The notes below the pieces were generated by a model. The model was not told the origin of the DNA. It did no database searches and saw nothing but the letters and a program-made list of their open reading frames with translations. Source: Thiomonas sp. FB-Cd (GTDB taxonomy: Bacteria; Pseudomonadota; Gammaproteobacteria; Burkholderiales; Burkholderiaceae_C). Taken from it: 64,000 nt of DNA. The stretch's first letter is position 1. Each line of letters opens with the position of its first letter. Positions 56,078 through 64,000 of this stretch are shown piece after piece. Position numbers and translations under genes: made by a program. The stretch is from the NCBI RefSeq assembly GCF_000733775.1, contig NZ_JPOE01000002.1:248001-312000 (forward strand), in the 5' to 3' direction.

Positions 56078-57030
56078 ATGCACCGGCGGCCGATGCCGTC
56101 GTCGCGCAGGGCCTGACCAAGCGCTTCGGGGGCTTCACCGCGGTCGACCACTTGGATCTCCGCATCGCTCGCGGCGAGGTGATGGGTTTCATCGGCCCCA
56201 ACGGCGCGGGAAAATCCACCACCATTCGCATGTTTTGCGGACTCGTTTTGCCCACCGAAGGCAGCGCCAGCGTGGCCGGGTTCGACGTGGGCGGCGAGCC
56301 GCAGCAGGTGCGCGAGCACATTGGCTACATGTCGCAGAAATTCTCGCTCTACGGTGATCTCACGGTGCGCGAGAACCTGCGCTTTTTCGGCGGCATCTAC
56401 CACGTGCCACGACAGGAAATGCCCGAGCGGATCGACTACGCGGTGACCATGGCTGGACTGAAGGGCCAGGAGGACGTGCTCGTGGCCACGCTCGCTGGCG
56501 GCTGGAAACAGCGCTTGGCGCTGGGTTGCGCCATCCTGCACCGCCCACCGGTGCTGTTCCTCGACGAGCCGACGTCGGGGGTCGAGCCCGAGGCGCGGCG
56601 CCGGTTTTGGGATCTGATCCACGAACTCGCCGCTGGCGGCGTCACCATCCTCGTCTCGACCCACTACATGGACGAGGCCGAGTATTGCAATCGCATCGCG
56701 TTAATCGACCGCGGCAAGCTCGTTGCGATTGGCAGCCCGGGGGAACTGCGCAGTCACGGCCTGGGTGGCACGCTCTACGAATTCGAGTGCACCCCGCTCG
56801 GCGCCGCGCTCGAGGCACTGCACGACGCGCCCGGCGTCGTCGACGCCGCGATTTTCGGCGACAGGCTGCACGTCGTGCTGAAGCCAGACGGCATGAGTGC
56901 GCAGGCACTCACCACGATGCTGAGCACCCGCGGCCTGCAGCCGGGCGCAGTGCGCGAAGTGCTGCCGAGTCTGGAAGACGTGTTCGTGCGCCTGGTGTCG
57001 CGCGGGCAGGACACGCGGGAGATGGCATGA
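56074..57030 (+). CDS. ABC transporter ATPase, second of two
   Basis: This 318-residue subunit has Walker A GPNGAGKST (41-49) and Walker B VLFLDEPTSGVEPE. The signature is LAGGWKQR rather than LSGGQ, so the site contributed by this subunit may be less active. It corresponds to the second half of YbhF-type ATPases. The stop overlaps the permease start in ATGA at 57027-57030. Confidence 0.9.
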   Translation: MNAPAADAVVAQGLTKRFGGFTAVDHLDLRIARGEVMGFIGPNGAGKSTTIRMFCGLVLPTEGSASVAGFDVGGEPQQVREHIGYMSQKFSLYGDLTVRENLRFFGGIYHVPRQEMPERIDYAVTMAGLKGQEDVLVATLAGGWKQRLALGCAILHRPPVLFLDEPTSGVEPEARRRFWDLIHELAAGGVTILVSTHYMDEAEYCNRIALIDRGKLVAIGSPGELRSHGLGGTLYEFECTPLGAALEALHDAPGVVDAAIFGDRLHVVLKPDGMSAQALTTMLSTRGLQPGAVREVLPSLEDVFVRLVSRGQDTREMA

Positions 57031-58163
57031 AACTGCGCCGCCTGCTAGCGATGGCCTACAAGGAGGCGCTGCAGATTTGGCGCGACCCGCGCAGTCTGGC
57101 GATTGCGCTGATCATGCCGCTGATGCAGATGGGCCTTCTGGGCTACGGCGTGAGCCTCGACATCAAGCATGTCCCGCTGTGCGTGGAGGACCAGGAGAAC
57201 AGCCAGCTTACCCGCGGCATCACCAGCCGTTTCGACGCCGGCGGCTGGTTCTCCACCACTCGCGTGCTGCACGACCAAGCCAGCCTGCGCCATGCGATGG
57301 ATGCTGGGCAGTGCATCGCCGCAGTGGTGATTCCGGTGAACTTCTCGCGCCAGCTGGCGGTCACCGGAACCGCGTCGATCCAGACAGTGTTCGACGCCAC
57401 TGACGTCAACACCACCAACATCGCGCAAGGCTACATCCAGGGCGTGGTCACGCAGGTCAATGCCCAGATCCAGGCCCAGTGGCAGGCCGCGCACGGGGTC
57501 AATCCCTCGCAGATCGGCGCGGTCGACTTGCAACCAAGCACCTGGTTCAACGAAACCCTCGACAGCCGCAACTTCATCATCCCGGGCGTGGTCGCCGTCA
57601 TCCTGGCGCTTGTGGGGGCGCAACTCACGTCGCTGACCGTATCGCGCGAGTGGGAGCGCGGCACAATGGAGCAACTCATCTCCACACCGGTGAACGCGTT
57701 AGAAGTGATGCTGGGCAAGCTCATTCCGTACTTCGGCATCGGCATGGTCGATGCTGCGGTGTGTCTGGGGCTCGCCGTGCTCTGGTTCGGTGTGCCGTTT
57801 CGGGGGAACCTTCTCACCCTATTCGCCGCCACTGCGCTATTCAGCCTGGTGATCCTGGGCATCGGTTACCTGATCTCGGTGCGCATTCGAAGCCAGCTCG
57901 CAGCCAGCCAGGTGGCGCTGTATGTCACGCTGTTGCCCACCACGCTGCTGTCGGGCTACACCTTCCCGATTGACCAGATGCCCAAGGCGATCCAGGCGCT
58001 GACCCTCATCGTCTACCCGCGCTACTACGTCACCATCCTACGCGGCATTTTCCTCAAGGGCAGTAGCCTGTCCGACCTCTGGCAGCCCTTGCTCGGCCTT
58101 GGGATTTTCGCCGTGCTCATCGTCTGGCTGGCATCGCGGGCCTTCCACAAGCGACTGGATTGA
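57027..58163 (+). CDS. ABC-2 type transporter permease, first of two
   Basis: This 378-residue ABC-2 permease has an N-terminal helix (SLAIALIMPLMQMGLLGYGV), a large periplasmic segment near residues 40-180 and five helices after residue 185. The stretch REWERGTMEQLISTPV precedes the TM bundle, as in YbhS/YbhR. The start ATG 57027 overlaps the ATPase stop. The longer open frame back to 56526 lies inside the ATPase and is rejected. Confidence 0.88.
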   Translation: MKLRRLLAMAYKEALQIWRDPRSLAIALIMPLMQMGLLGYGVSLDIKHVPLCVEDQENSQLTRGITSRFDAGGWFSTTRVLHDQASLRHAMDAGQCIAAVVIPVNFSRQLAVTGTASIQTVFDATDVNTTNIAQGYIQGVVTQVNAQIQAQWQAAHGVNPSQIGAVDLQPSTWFNETLDSRNFIIPGVVAVILALVGAQLTSLTVSREWERGTMEQLISTPVNALEVMLGKLIPYFGIGMVDAAVCLGLAVLWFGVPFRGNLLTLFAATALFSLVILGIGYLISVRIRSQLAASQVALYVTLLPTTLLSGYTFPIDQMPKAIQALTLIVYPRYYVTILRGIFLKGSSLSDLWQPLLGLGIFAVLIVWLASRAFHKRLD

Positions 58164-58167
58164 CCGG

Positions 58168-59301
58168 ATGTTCGAGCGCCTCCTGGTGATGCTGATGAAG
58201 GAGTTCCTGCAGATCCGCAGGGACCGCACGGCCATCATGCGCATGATTGTGCCGTTGGTCATCCAGATGCTGATCTTCGGCTACGCCGCCACGTTTACCG
58301 TCCACCACGTCGCCACGGTTGTACTCGACCTCGACCAGAGCCAGGCCAGTCGCAGCCTGATCTCGCATTTCGTCGCTTCCGGGCGCTTCGACGTGGTTGA
58401 CACCGCACGCGACACCGCACAGGTCAAGCGCGACATCGACCACGATGTCGCCGTCATCGCCATCGTCATCCACGCCGGATTCGAGCGCGACCTGGGCAAC
58501 GGCAAGAGCGCGCCGCTGCAGATCATCGTCGACGGCACCAATTCCAACACCGCCCTCATCGCGCTGGGTTACATGAGCCAAATCGTCTCCCGGTTCACCA
58601 CCGACGAGGCGGCCCGGCTCGCGCCCCCGCATGCCAGCTTGGCACCGCCGCAAATCGGCGTGAGCCTGCAGGCGGTGCCGTGGTTCAATCCGGGGCTGGA
58701 CGATACCTGGTTTTTCATCCCCGGGGTCATCGGCAGCCTGACGCTGATGCAGGTGGTGAGCTTGACCGCCTTTGCCATCGTGCGCGAGCGTGAGGTGGGC
58801 ACGCTGGAGCAGATCATGGTCAGCCCGATCCGGCCGGTGGAATTTATCCTGGGCAAGACGCTTCCGTTCTTTCTGATCGGCCTGGGCGACATCGCCTTGG
58901 TGAGTGCCATCGGCGTGCTGTGGTTCCGTGTGCCCTTCATCGGCGATCCGCTGGTGATGCTCGCCGGTTCGGCGCTGTTCCTGCTCGCCGCCGTGGGCAT
59001 GGGGCTGCTGCTGTCGACGTTCTCGCGCACCCAGCAGCAGGCATTTGCACTGAATTTCTTTTTTGTGAACCCGTTTTTCATTCTCTCCGGCTTCGCGTTC
59101 CCGATCGCAGCCATGCCCTCGTTGTTGCAATGGTTCACGTTAATCAACCCATTGCGGTATTTCTTGGTGGTTATTCGGGCAGTTTTCCTCAAAGGTGTTG
59201 GGTTTACCGTTCTATGGACCGACTTGGCAGCGATGGCGTTGCTTGCCACGATCATGTTGACCGTGAGTGTCTGGCGCTTTCGCTCCTCGCTGGACGCGTA
59301 A
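58168..59301 (+). CDS. ABC-2 type transporter permease, second of two
   Basis: This 377-residue second permease shows the same architecture as the first, including REREVGTLEQIMVSPI before the C-terminal helices and a hydrophobic first helix (MIVPLVIQMLIFGYA). With the HlyD protein, two ATPases and two permeases it forms a heterodimeric YbhGFSR-type exporter. The start at 58168 is five bases after the first permease stop. It ends the operon; the hsp20 promoter region follows. Confidence 0.88.
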   Translation: MFERLLVMLMKEFLQIRRDRTAIMRMIVPLVIQMLIFGYAATFTVHHVATVVLDLDQSQASRSLISHFVASGRFDVVDTARDTAQVKRDIDHDVAVIAIVIHAGFERDLGNGKSAPLQIIVDGTNSNTALIALGYMSQIVSRFTTDEAARLAPPHASLAPPQIGVSLQAVPWFNPGLDDTWFFIPGVIGSLTLMQVVSLTAFAIVREREVGTLEQIMVSPIRPVEFILGKTLPFFLIGLGDIALVSAIGVLWFRVPFIGDPLVMLAGSALFLLAAVGMGLLLSTFSRTQQQAFALNFFFVNPFFILSGFAFPIAAMPSLLQWFTLINPLRYFLVVIRAVFLKGVGFTVLWTDLAAMALLATIMLTVSVWRFRSSLDA

Positions 59302-59571
59302 TGCCCCTCCATGGCGCATTGATAGCAGATCGGATCCATCCGCGATGCAATTGCGTGATGCACGTCAAGGAAACTTCGCGTGTGACGGCGCAGACTTACG
59401 AATATTTACGCAAATCAGCAGAAATGCGCTTCTTGTCTTTGGCTTCCCCGCAAGCGCCACAAGGCCGCGTGCGGGTTGCCCATCGGGTGCTTCGCGCATT
59501 TCATTGGGATCTACCTGTAAGCGGGCCAGGTGGGCAATAGGTATGTAGCCCGCATGAAAGCGAGGTGCATC
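59302..59571. other. Intergenic region carrying the hsp20 promoter
   Basis: 270 bases separate the permease and hsp20. The FNR/ANR-type site at 59355-59368 and the -10-like CAGACT at 59391-59396 lie here. No other gene or terminator was found. Confidence 0.6.
59355..59368 (+). promoter_or_regulatory. FNR/ANR-type site upstream of hsp20
   Basis: GTGATGCACGTCAA matches TTGATNNNNGTCAA with one mismatch, about 203 bases before hsp20. It is followed by GGAAA and, 23 bases after its TCAA, by GCGCAGACT. The phasin promoter shows the same elements at identical spacing. Confidence 0.7.
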
Positions 59572-60018
59572 ATGGCAATTGTGAAATGGGATCCATGGCG
59601 TGAAATCGAAGACATGTTCGACCGGTACACGCGTGCAATCGGAGCCCCACGCAGATCAGCGGCAGGAGGGGAGGTCGCCACACTTGCGGACTGGTCTCCG
59701 CAAGTGGACATCGCGGAGACTCCACAGGAATTCACGATCAAGGCCGAACTTCCCGAGATTAACAAGGACGATGTGAAGGTGACCATCGACAACGGAGTGC
59801 TGACATTGCAGGGTGAGCGCAAACGCGAAGTGGAGCAAAAGGACAAAAAGTTCCACCGCATCGAGCGCTTCTACGGCAGCTTTAGCCGCAGTTTTTCGTT
59901 GCCCGATAACGTTGACGCAAATGCCGCCAAGGCGACCTTTAAGGATGGCGTCCTAAGCCTCCAGATTCCCAAGGTGGCCGAGGTCAAGCCCAAAGGCATT
60001 GAGGTGAAGGTGCAGTGA
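59572..60018 (+). CDS. Small heat-shock protein, Hsp20/alpha-crystallin family
   Basis: This 148-residue holdase chaperone binds unfolding proteins without ATP. The N-terminus is short (MAIVKWDPWREIEDMFDRYT); the alpha-crystallin domain spans about residues 40-140 (PQVDIAETPQEFTIKAELPE, VTIDNGVLTLQGERK, ATFKDGVLSLQIPK). The start at 59572 follows GAGGT; in-frame upstream codons from 59530 lack similarity. In PHB producers Hsp20 proteins can also coat storage granules, which fits the next gene being a phasin. Confidence 0.94.
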   Translation: MAIVKWDPWREIEDMFDRYTRAIGAPRRSAAGGEVATLADWSPQVDIAETPQEFTIKAELPEINKDDVKVTIDNGVLTLQGERKREVEQKDKKFHRIERFYGSFSRSFSLPDNVDANAAKATFKDGVLSLQIPKVAEVKPKGIEVKVQ

Positions 60019-60491
60019 GGGGTTGACGGCAGCGCGCGACGGGCGGCATTTTGGCCGCGCTACGCTCAGGGTCATCGCCTCGCCGGGTACGCGCTGACGC
60101 TGCTCAGGCCTGCGGCGAGGGGGTCGGGACTCTGCGAGGGTGGTGATCATTGGTCGGAGCGCGGCGATGTGCAAGGCATGAGCAATCCGGGTTTCGCCAA
60201 GCGGTGCCTGGTCCTGCGCGTGACACCACGATGGCTCACGGTGTTGCGCGGCCCCACGGTCCTGGCTGCCGGGGATCAAGGATGGGGCGGACGGGAAGCG
60301 CGTCAGGAACACATCGAGGCTGGACGCTGCTTGGTGACGCGCAGCGTCCTGGGTCTGCAGAAGCTCACTCCATTGGGGCCAGACCGAGATCTTTTGGGGC
60401 GGCTTTCGCCCTTCCTGATGTAGATCAAGGAAATTCGTTTCAAATTCGCGCAGACTCAGTGAGTTCTTTCAAGGCGAGAGGGAGTCCTACG
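60019..60491. other. Intergenic region containing the phasin promoter
   Basis: About 473 bases lie between hsp20 and the phasin gene. The phasin frame extends upstream through much of it, but the sequence there is not phasin-like and has no good start. The FNR/ANR-type site at 60415-60428 and the -10-like element after it are the recognisable features. Confidence 0.6.
60415..60428 (+). promoter_or_regulatory. FNR/ANR-type site upstream of phasin gene
   Basis: CTGATGTAGATCAA matches the FNR consensus TTGATNNNNATCAA with one mismatch. It lies 63 bases before the phasin ATG, with CAGACT at 60451-60456 placed at the -10 expected for an activator at -41.5. The GGAAA tail and GCGCAGACT are shared with the hsp20 promoter. 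Confidence 0.75.
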
Positions 60492-61052
60492 ATGAATGCC
60501 ACTGAACAGATCCAGGCAGCACAAAAGGCTGAACTGGAGTCTATGGCCAGCATGGTCGAGAAAACGATGAACGGCTTTGAGCGGCTTGCGCAACTCAATC
60601 TTCAAACTCTGCGGGAAGTGGCGCAGAACGCAGCTGAGGGCATGCGTGCAGCGTTGTCGGCGCGTGATGTGCAGGAGCTGATGAGCGTCCAGACAGACAA
60701 TCCGATTCAGGCGCAGAGCCAGAAGGCCTTCGCCTATGCGCAGCAGCTCGCGGAAATTGCGGCGAGTACACAGGCCGAACTCGCTGGAGTGGTGAACCAG
60801 AGCATGACGCGCATGCAACAAGCTCTGCGTGACGCCATGCAGAACTCGACGCACAATTTGCCGATGGGAAGCGAGGGCGCCGCGGCGCTGATGCAAAGTG
60901 CGATGAATTTCACCAGCCAGGCAGTTGAGGCGATGCAGAAGACGCAGAGCCAGACGACAAAAATGGTGTCGGACAGCGTGCAGAACGTCGCGCAAACGGC
61001 CGCGAAGGGCGCCCAGCAGGCCGCGCAATCGGGTAAGCGTCGAGTTTCATGA
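60492..61052 (+). CDS. phaP: Phasin family protein (PHB granule-associated)
   Basis: This 186-residue, largely helical and Gln/Ala-rich protein fits the phasin_2 family (MNATEQIQAAQKAELESM, then MVEKTMNGFERLAQLN and ARDVQELMSVQTDNP). Phasins coat polyhydroxybutyrate granules and control their number and size. The start 60492 follows AGGGAG; the longer open frame from 60150 is not phasin-like. The PHB genes phbB and phbA follow. An FNR/ANR-type site precedes it, so granule formation may be tied to oxygen limitation. Confidence 0.92.
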   Translation: MNATEQIQAAQKAELESMASMVEKTMNGFERLAQLNLQTLREVAQNAAEGMRAALSARDVQELMSVQTDNPIQAQSQKAFAYAQQLAEIAASTQAELAGVVNQSMTRMQQALRDAMQNSTHNLPMGSEGAAALMQSAMNFTSQAVEAMQKTQSQTTKMVSDSVQNVAQTAAKGAQQAAQSGKRRVS

Positions 61053-61306
61053 TGCTGCATCGTTAGGGCCCGAATCTTTTAAGGAACGGCAAAGGCACTG
61101 TGCCCAGCTTCTCTGCGGGAGTGCATTGAACGAGCGTAAAGAAGACGGCGCAGTCCACGGGCTAAGAGAGTGCAGCGGCATGCTGCGGCGGAGTCGCGCA
61201 GGGCTGCAACGATGTATGGTTCTCGGAGGGCTACCCCGCCCCTGTGGCGGGCGCCATTGGGTTTTGTGGATGGATTCAGCGCCTCGCCACCATTGTCTGG
61301 ACGATC

Positions 61307-62032
61307 ATGACCAAGCTTGCTCTCATCACTGGCGGAACGCGCGGAATTGGCGCAGCCATTGCCACCCGTCTGCAAAGTGACGGCTACCGCATTGCCGTGA
61401 CTTATTTGGGCAACGACGCAGCCGCCCGCGCCTTCCAGGAACGAACAGGCATTAAGCCCTACAAGTGGGATGGCGCCGACTATGCGGCGTGTCAGGCAGG
61501 GGCGCGGATGGTGGAAGCCGATTTAGGGATGCCCATCGACATTTTGGTCAACAATGCGGGCATTACCCGCGACGCGAGCCTGCACAAAATGAGCCTCGAA
61601 CAGTGGCGCGCGGTGATTGACGCCGACCTCGACGCCTGCTTCAACATGTGCCACGCCGTGATCGATGGCATGCGCGCTCGCAACTGGGGACGCATTGTCA
61701 ACATCACCTCCATCAATGGCCAGAAGGGCCAATTCGGCCAGACCAATTACTCAGCTGCCAAGGCTGGCGTAATCGGGTTCACCAAGGCCTTGGCGCTTGA
61801 GTCAGCGCGCAAGGGCATTACGGTCAATGCAGTGGCTCCGGGCTATACCGCAACCGACATGGTCGCGGCAGTGGATCCGAAGGTTCTGGAGGGCATCGTC
61901 GCGCAGATTCCCGTGGGGCGATTGGCGCAGCCCGAGGAGATTGCGCACGCTGTGGCCTTTCTCGTGCATGCGCAATCGGGCTTCATCACCGGATCCACAC
62001 TGTCGATCAATGGCGGACAGTTCATGATTTAA
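61307..62032 (+). CDS. phbB: Acetoacetyl-CoA reductase
   Basis: This 241-residue NADPH-linked SDR reduces acetoacetyl-CoA to (R)-3-hydroxybutyryl-CoA for PHB synthesis. The cofactor loop is TGGTRGIG (residues 8-15), NNAG is present, and the catalytic tetrad contains Ser in NITSINGQ with Tyr and Lys in the YSAAK motif. The start 61307 gives MTKLALITGG; in-frame upstream codons from 61244 are rejected. The QKGQFGQTNYSAAKAG pattern is typical of PhaB. Confidence 0.92.
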   Translation: MTKLALITGGTRGIGAAIATRLQSDGYRIAVTYLGNDAAARAFQERTGIKPYKWDGADYAACQAGARMVEADLGMPIDILVNNAGITRDASLHKMSLEQWRAVIDADLDACFNMCHAVIDGMRARNWGRIVNITSINGQKGQFGQTNYSAAKAGVIGFTKALALESARKGITVNAVAPGYTATDMVAAVDPKVLEGIVAQIPVGRLAQPEEIAHAVAFLVHAQSGFITGSTLSINGGQFMI

Positions 62033-62489
62033 CGGACGATGAGCATAGCCGCATGCATGCCCAGTAGCGGAAGGACATCGAAAGGATGAGACGTGCCTCA
62101 GGCACTGCAAGGACCACTGAAGTACCACGGCTGACGAACGCGTGGGTGAGGCCCATCCTTGGCGTTTGTGTCCGATCCGGCACAAGTGGGCACGCACCGC
62201 GGATCTGCCAGGCGTCTGCAGGGTGCAAACAGCGCCGGCCTTTTACCTGGCTGGTGCCGTGATGGTCGGAGCGAGCGAGCGGGCGGTGATGAGATGATCG
62301 ACGATTGTTTTCTTAAACACCTGACTGAGCCGGATCGGAAGGCCACCGTATCGGTCGTTCCAAGTCTCAAGAGCATCGAAAAAATCCGTCGCCCGCTGCG
62401 AAGGGGAGCGGCGGCAGGATCTGTACGGCCCGAAGCGCTCGGGCTTTCATCCCTTTGAGTTGTGGCCGAAATTGACGCAGGAAACCATC
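62033..62489. other. Intergenic region between phbB and phbA
   Basis: About 457 bases separate phbB from phbA, unusually long for genes often in one operon. A frame at 62159-62458 is open but has no recognisable domain. No FNR-type dyad or clear terminator was seen, so phbA may have its own promoter of unknown type. Confidence 0.5.
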
Positions 62490-63677
62490 ATGTCCAAACC
62501 CCACATTGTCCTTTGTGCTCCGGTGCGTACCGCCATCGGCACCTATAACGGAACCTTGAAGGACACTCCAGCGACTGCACTTGGCGCCGCAGTGGTGCGC
62601 GAGGCTGTCAAGCGCGCACGACTCGAACCGGCCCGAGTTCAAAGTTTGGTTTTCGGTCAAGTCATCCAGGCTGGCGCCAAGATGAACCCGTCGCGCCAAG
62701 TGGCGATCGGCGGGGGCTTGCCCATCGAAGTTCCCGCCATGACCGTCAACCGCGTGTGCGGTTCCGGCGCCCAGGCCATCGCCACGGCGGCTCTGGAAAT
62801 CATGGCTGGGCAGATTCAATGCGCCGTGGCTGGCGGGATGGAGAATATGGACAAGGCGCCTTATCTGCTGCCAAATGGCCGGTGGGGCATGCGCATGGGC
62901 GACGGTGCCGTGCTCGACAGCATGCTGTTAGACGGCCTGAATGACGCGTTCAGCAATCAGCATTCAGGCTGGCACACCGAAGATCTCGCGTCCAAGTTTG
63001 GCATCACCCGCCAGGAGCAGGACGCATGGGCCCTGCGTTCGCAAAAACTTTTCTCTGCAGCGCAGGCCGCCGGCTTGTTTGATGCAGAAATCGTGCCGAT
63101 CGAAATCAAAGGCCGCAAAGGGCCGGAGCACTTTGCCAGGGATGAGCACAACCGACCCGAGACCACAACCGAATCGCTCGCCAAGCTCAAGCCAGCCTTT
63201 CGCAAGGACGGCACCATCACTGCGGGTAACGCGCCAGGATTGAACACGGCAGCCAGTGCAATGATCGTCGCGGATCGCACTTGGGCAGAAGCGCAGGGCC
63301 TGGAGCCGATGGCTCGCTTGGTGAGCTACGGTGTGGCGGCAGTGGATCCCGGATTTTTTGGCCTCGGCCCGGTGCCGGCGGTGCACATGGCATTGGATCG
63401 CGCCAAGTGGACGGCGAAAGATTTGGAGCGTGTGGAAATCAATGAGGCGTTCGCCGCAATAGCAATTGCGTGTTCGCGTCAACTGGGGCTGCCGCAGGAC
63501 ATCGTCAACGTCGAAGGTGGCGCGATAGCGCATGGCCACCCGATTGGCGCGTCAGGCGCGATTCTCACCACACGGTTGATCCACTCCATGCGGCGTGATG
63601 GACTCAAGCGCGGAGTGGTCACGCTTTGCATCGGCGGTGGCCAGGGCATCGCGCTGGCATTGGAGATGTTGCCGTGA
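62490..63677 (+). CDS. phbA: Acetyl-CoA acetyltransferase (beta-ketothiolase)
   Basis: This 395-residue thiolase condenses two acetyl-CoA to acetoacetyl-CoA for PHB synthesis, or runs in reverse in degradation. The active-site cysteines are Cys 90 in VCGSGAQA and the later one in CIGGGQG; the histidine is in IAHGHPIGASG, with INEAFAA before it. The start 62490 is preferred over the upstream TTG at 62460. The stop overlaps ppk2 in GTGA (63674-63677). Confidence 0.94.
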   Translation: MSKPHIVLCAPVRTAIGTYNGTLKDTPATALGAAVVREAVKRARLEPARVQSLVFGQVIQAGAKMNPSRQVAIGGGLPIEVPAMTVNRVCGSGAQAIATAALEIMAGQIQCAVAGGMENMDKAPYLLPNGRWGMRMGDGAVLDSMLLDGLNDAFSNQHSGWHTEDLASKFGITRQEQDAWALRSQKLFSAAQAAGLFDAEIVPIEIKGRKGPEHFARDEHNRPETTTESLAKLKPAFRKDGTITAGNAPGLNTAASAMIVADRTWAEAQGLEPMARLVSYGVAAVDPGFFGLGPVPAVHMALDRAKWTAKDLERVEINEAFAAIAIACSRQLGLPQDIVNVEGGAIAHGHPIGASGAILTTRLIHSMRRDGLKRGVVTLCIGGGQGIALALEMLP

Positions 63678-64000
63678 CGAAACATGCGCAATACGCGACG
63701 GGCCAAGGTTACGCCAAGACCCTGCGGGCGTTGCAGATCGAGCTGGTGAAGTTCCAGAAACACCTGATCGCGCATGGCAGCCGCATTCTCATCATCCTCG
63801 AAGGCCGCGACAGCGCGGGCAAGGACAGTACCGTCAAACGCATCGTGGAACACCTCTCGCCACGCGAGACAAGAGTGGTGGCTCTGAGCAAGCCATCAGA
63901 CAGGGAAGCCAGTGCTTGGTATTTTCAGCGATTTGTCCCGCATCTCCCGCTTGCCGAGGAGTTCGTGCTGTTCAATCGCAGTTGGTACAACCGCGCCGGG
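63674..64000 (+). CDS. ppk2: Polyphosphate kinase 2, N-terminal part
   Basis: The reading frame from GTG 63674 to the window end (109 codons) encodes the start of a PPK2-type kinase. It has the P-loop EGRDSAGKDST and downstream KPSDREASAWYFQRF and FNRSWYNRAG, all hallmarks of the PPK2 family. PPK2 enzymes transfer phosphate between polyphosphate and nucleotides. The gene is cut by the window edge. Its start overlaps the phbA stop, so PHB and polyphosphate metabolism are transcriptionally linked here. Confidence 0.9.
   Translation, partial: MTKHAQYATGQGYAKTLRALQIELVKFQKHLIAHGSRILIILEGRDSAGKDSTVKRIVEHLSPRETRVVALSKPSDREASAWYFQRFVPHLPLAEEFVLFNRSWYNRAG

Noticed and set aside
60150..60491. In-frame N-terminal extension of the phasin
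   Set aside because: The extension is unlike phasins, and the FNR-type site and probable promoter lie inside it. The ATG at 60492 with AGGGAG is preferred.
62159..62458. 99-codon frame between phbB and phbA
   Set aside because: No domain or family recognised and weak ribosome site; left as intergenic.

Overview
The window is a GC-rich stretch of a betaproteobacterial chromosome. It looks like Burkholderiales, most like a Thiomonas-type facultative autotroph. The evidence is gene content and synteny: a nuoE-N operon followed by a DUF2818 gene and a NUDIX gene, a yihY/wrbA/DUF2069 neighbourhood, and a cbbR-cbbLS-cbbQO cluster encoding a form I RuBisCO with its activase. The genus is an inference; no rRNA or marker gene is present. 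No tRNA, rRNA, insertion sequence, prophage or CRISPR array was seen.

Layout. 1-12.7 kb: respiratory complex I (nuoE partial to nuoN), a small membrane protein and an ADP-sugar pyrophosphatase. 12.7-22.5 kb: a metallophosphoesterase, an EamA exporter, and then a minus-strand block with a small lipoprotein, a lytic transglycosylase, a lipoprotein cysteine peptidase with its membrane-anchored partner, and a TgpA-type transglutaminase, DUF58 and MoxR trio. 22.6-33.4 kb: acyl-CoA catabolism (HDAC-like deacetylase, acyl-CoA synthetase, enoyl-CoA hydratase, etfBA, 594-residue acyl-CoA dehydrogenase, nitronate monooxygenase) plus a MscS channel and an Mpo1-like protein. 33.5-41.1 kb: carbon fixation, with beta-carbonic anhydrase, divergent cbbR, cbbL, cbbS, cbbQ, cbbO and a small unknown gene. 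41.2-46.7 kb: an unknown gene, yihY, wrbA, DUF2069, a frameshifted FAD oxidoreductase and a potassium channel. 47-64 kb: a stress and storage block with phosphoketolase, an AMP/thymidine phosphorylase-like enzyme, an archaeal-type PRPP synthetase, a beta-CASP nuclease, a universal stress protein, a five-gene efflux ABC system, Hsp20, phasin, phbB, phbA and the start of ppk2.

The main result is that the last block appears to be an oxygen-responsive unit. Four of its promoter regions (phosphoketolase, universal stress protein, hsp20 and phasin) each carry a 14-bp FNR/ANR-type dyad within one mismatch of a known variant of the consensus. The phosphoketolase and universal stress sites are the same 14-mer in opposite orientation. 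The hsp20 and phasin promoters also share extended sequence at identical spacing. The block would combine substrate-level acetyl-phosphate formation, nucleotide and pentose-phosphate salvage, RNA turnover, stress proteins, polyhydroxybutyrate and polyphosphate under oxygen limitation. The metabolic role of the phosphorylase plus PRPP-synthetase pair is not settled by the sequence and is the most interesting open question.

Most other genes are ordinary housekeeping or autotrophy genes. Function calls rest on motifs read by eye from translated sequence; no database search was possible.
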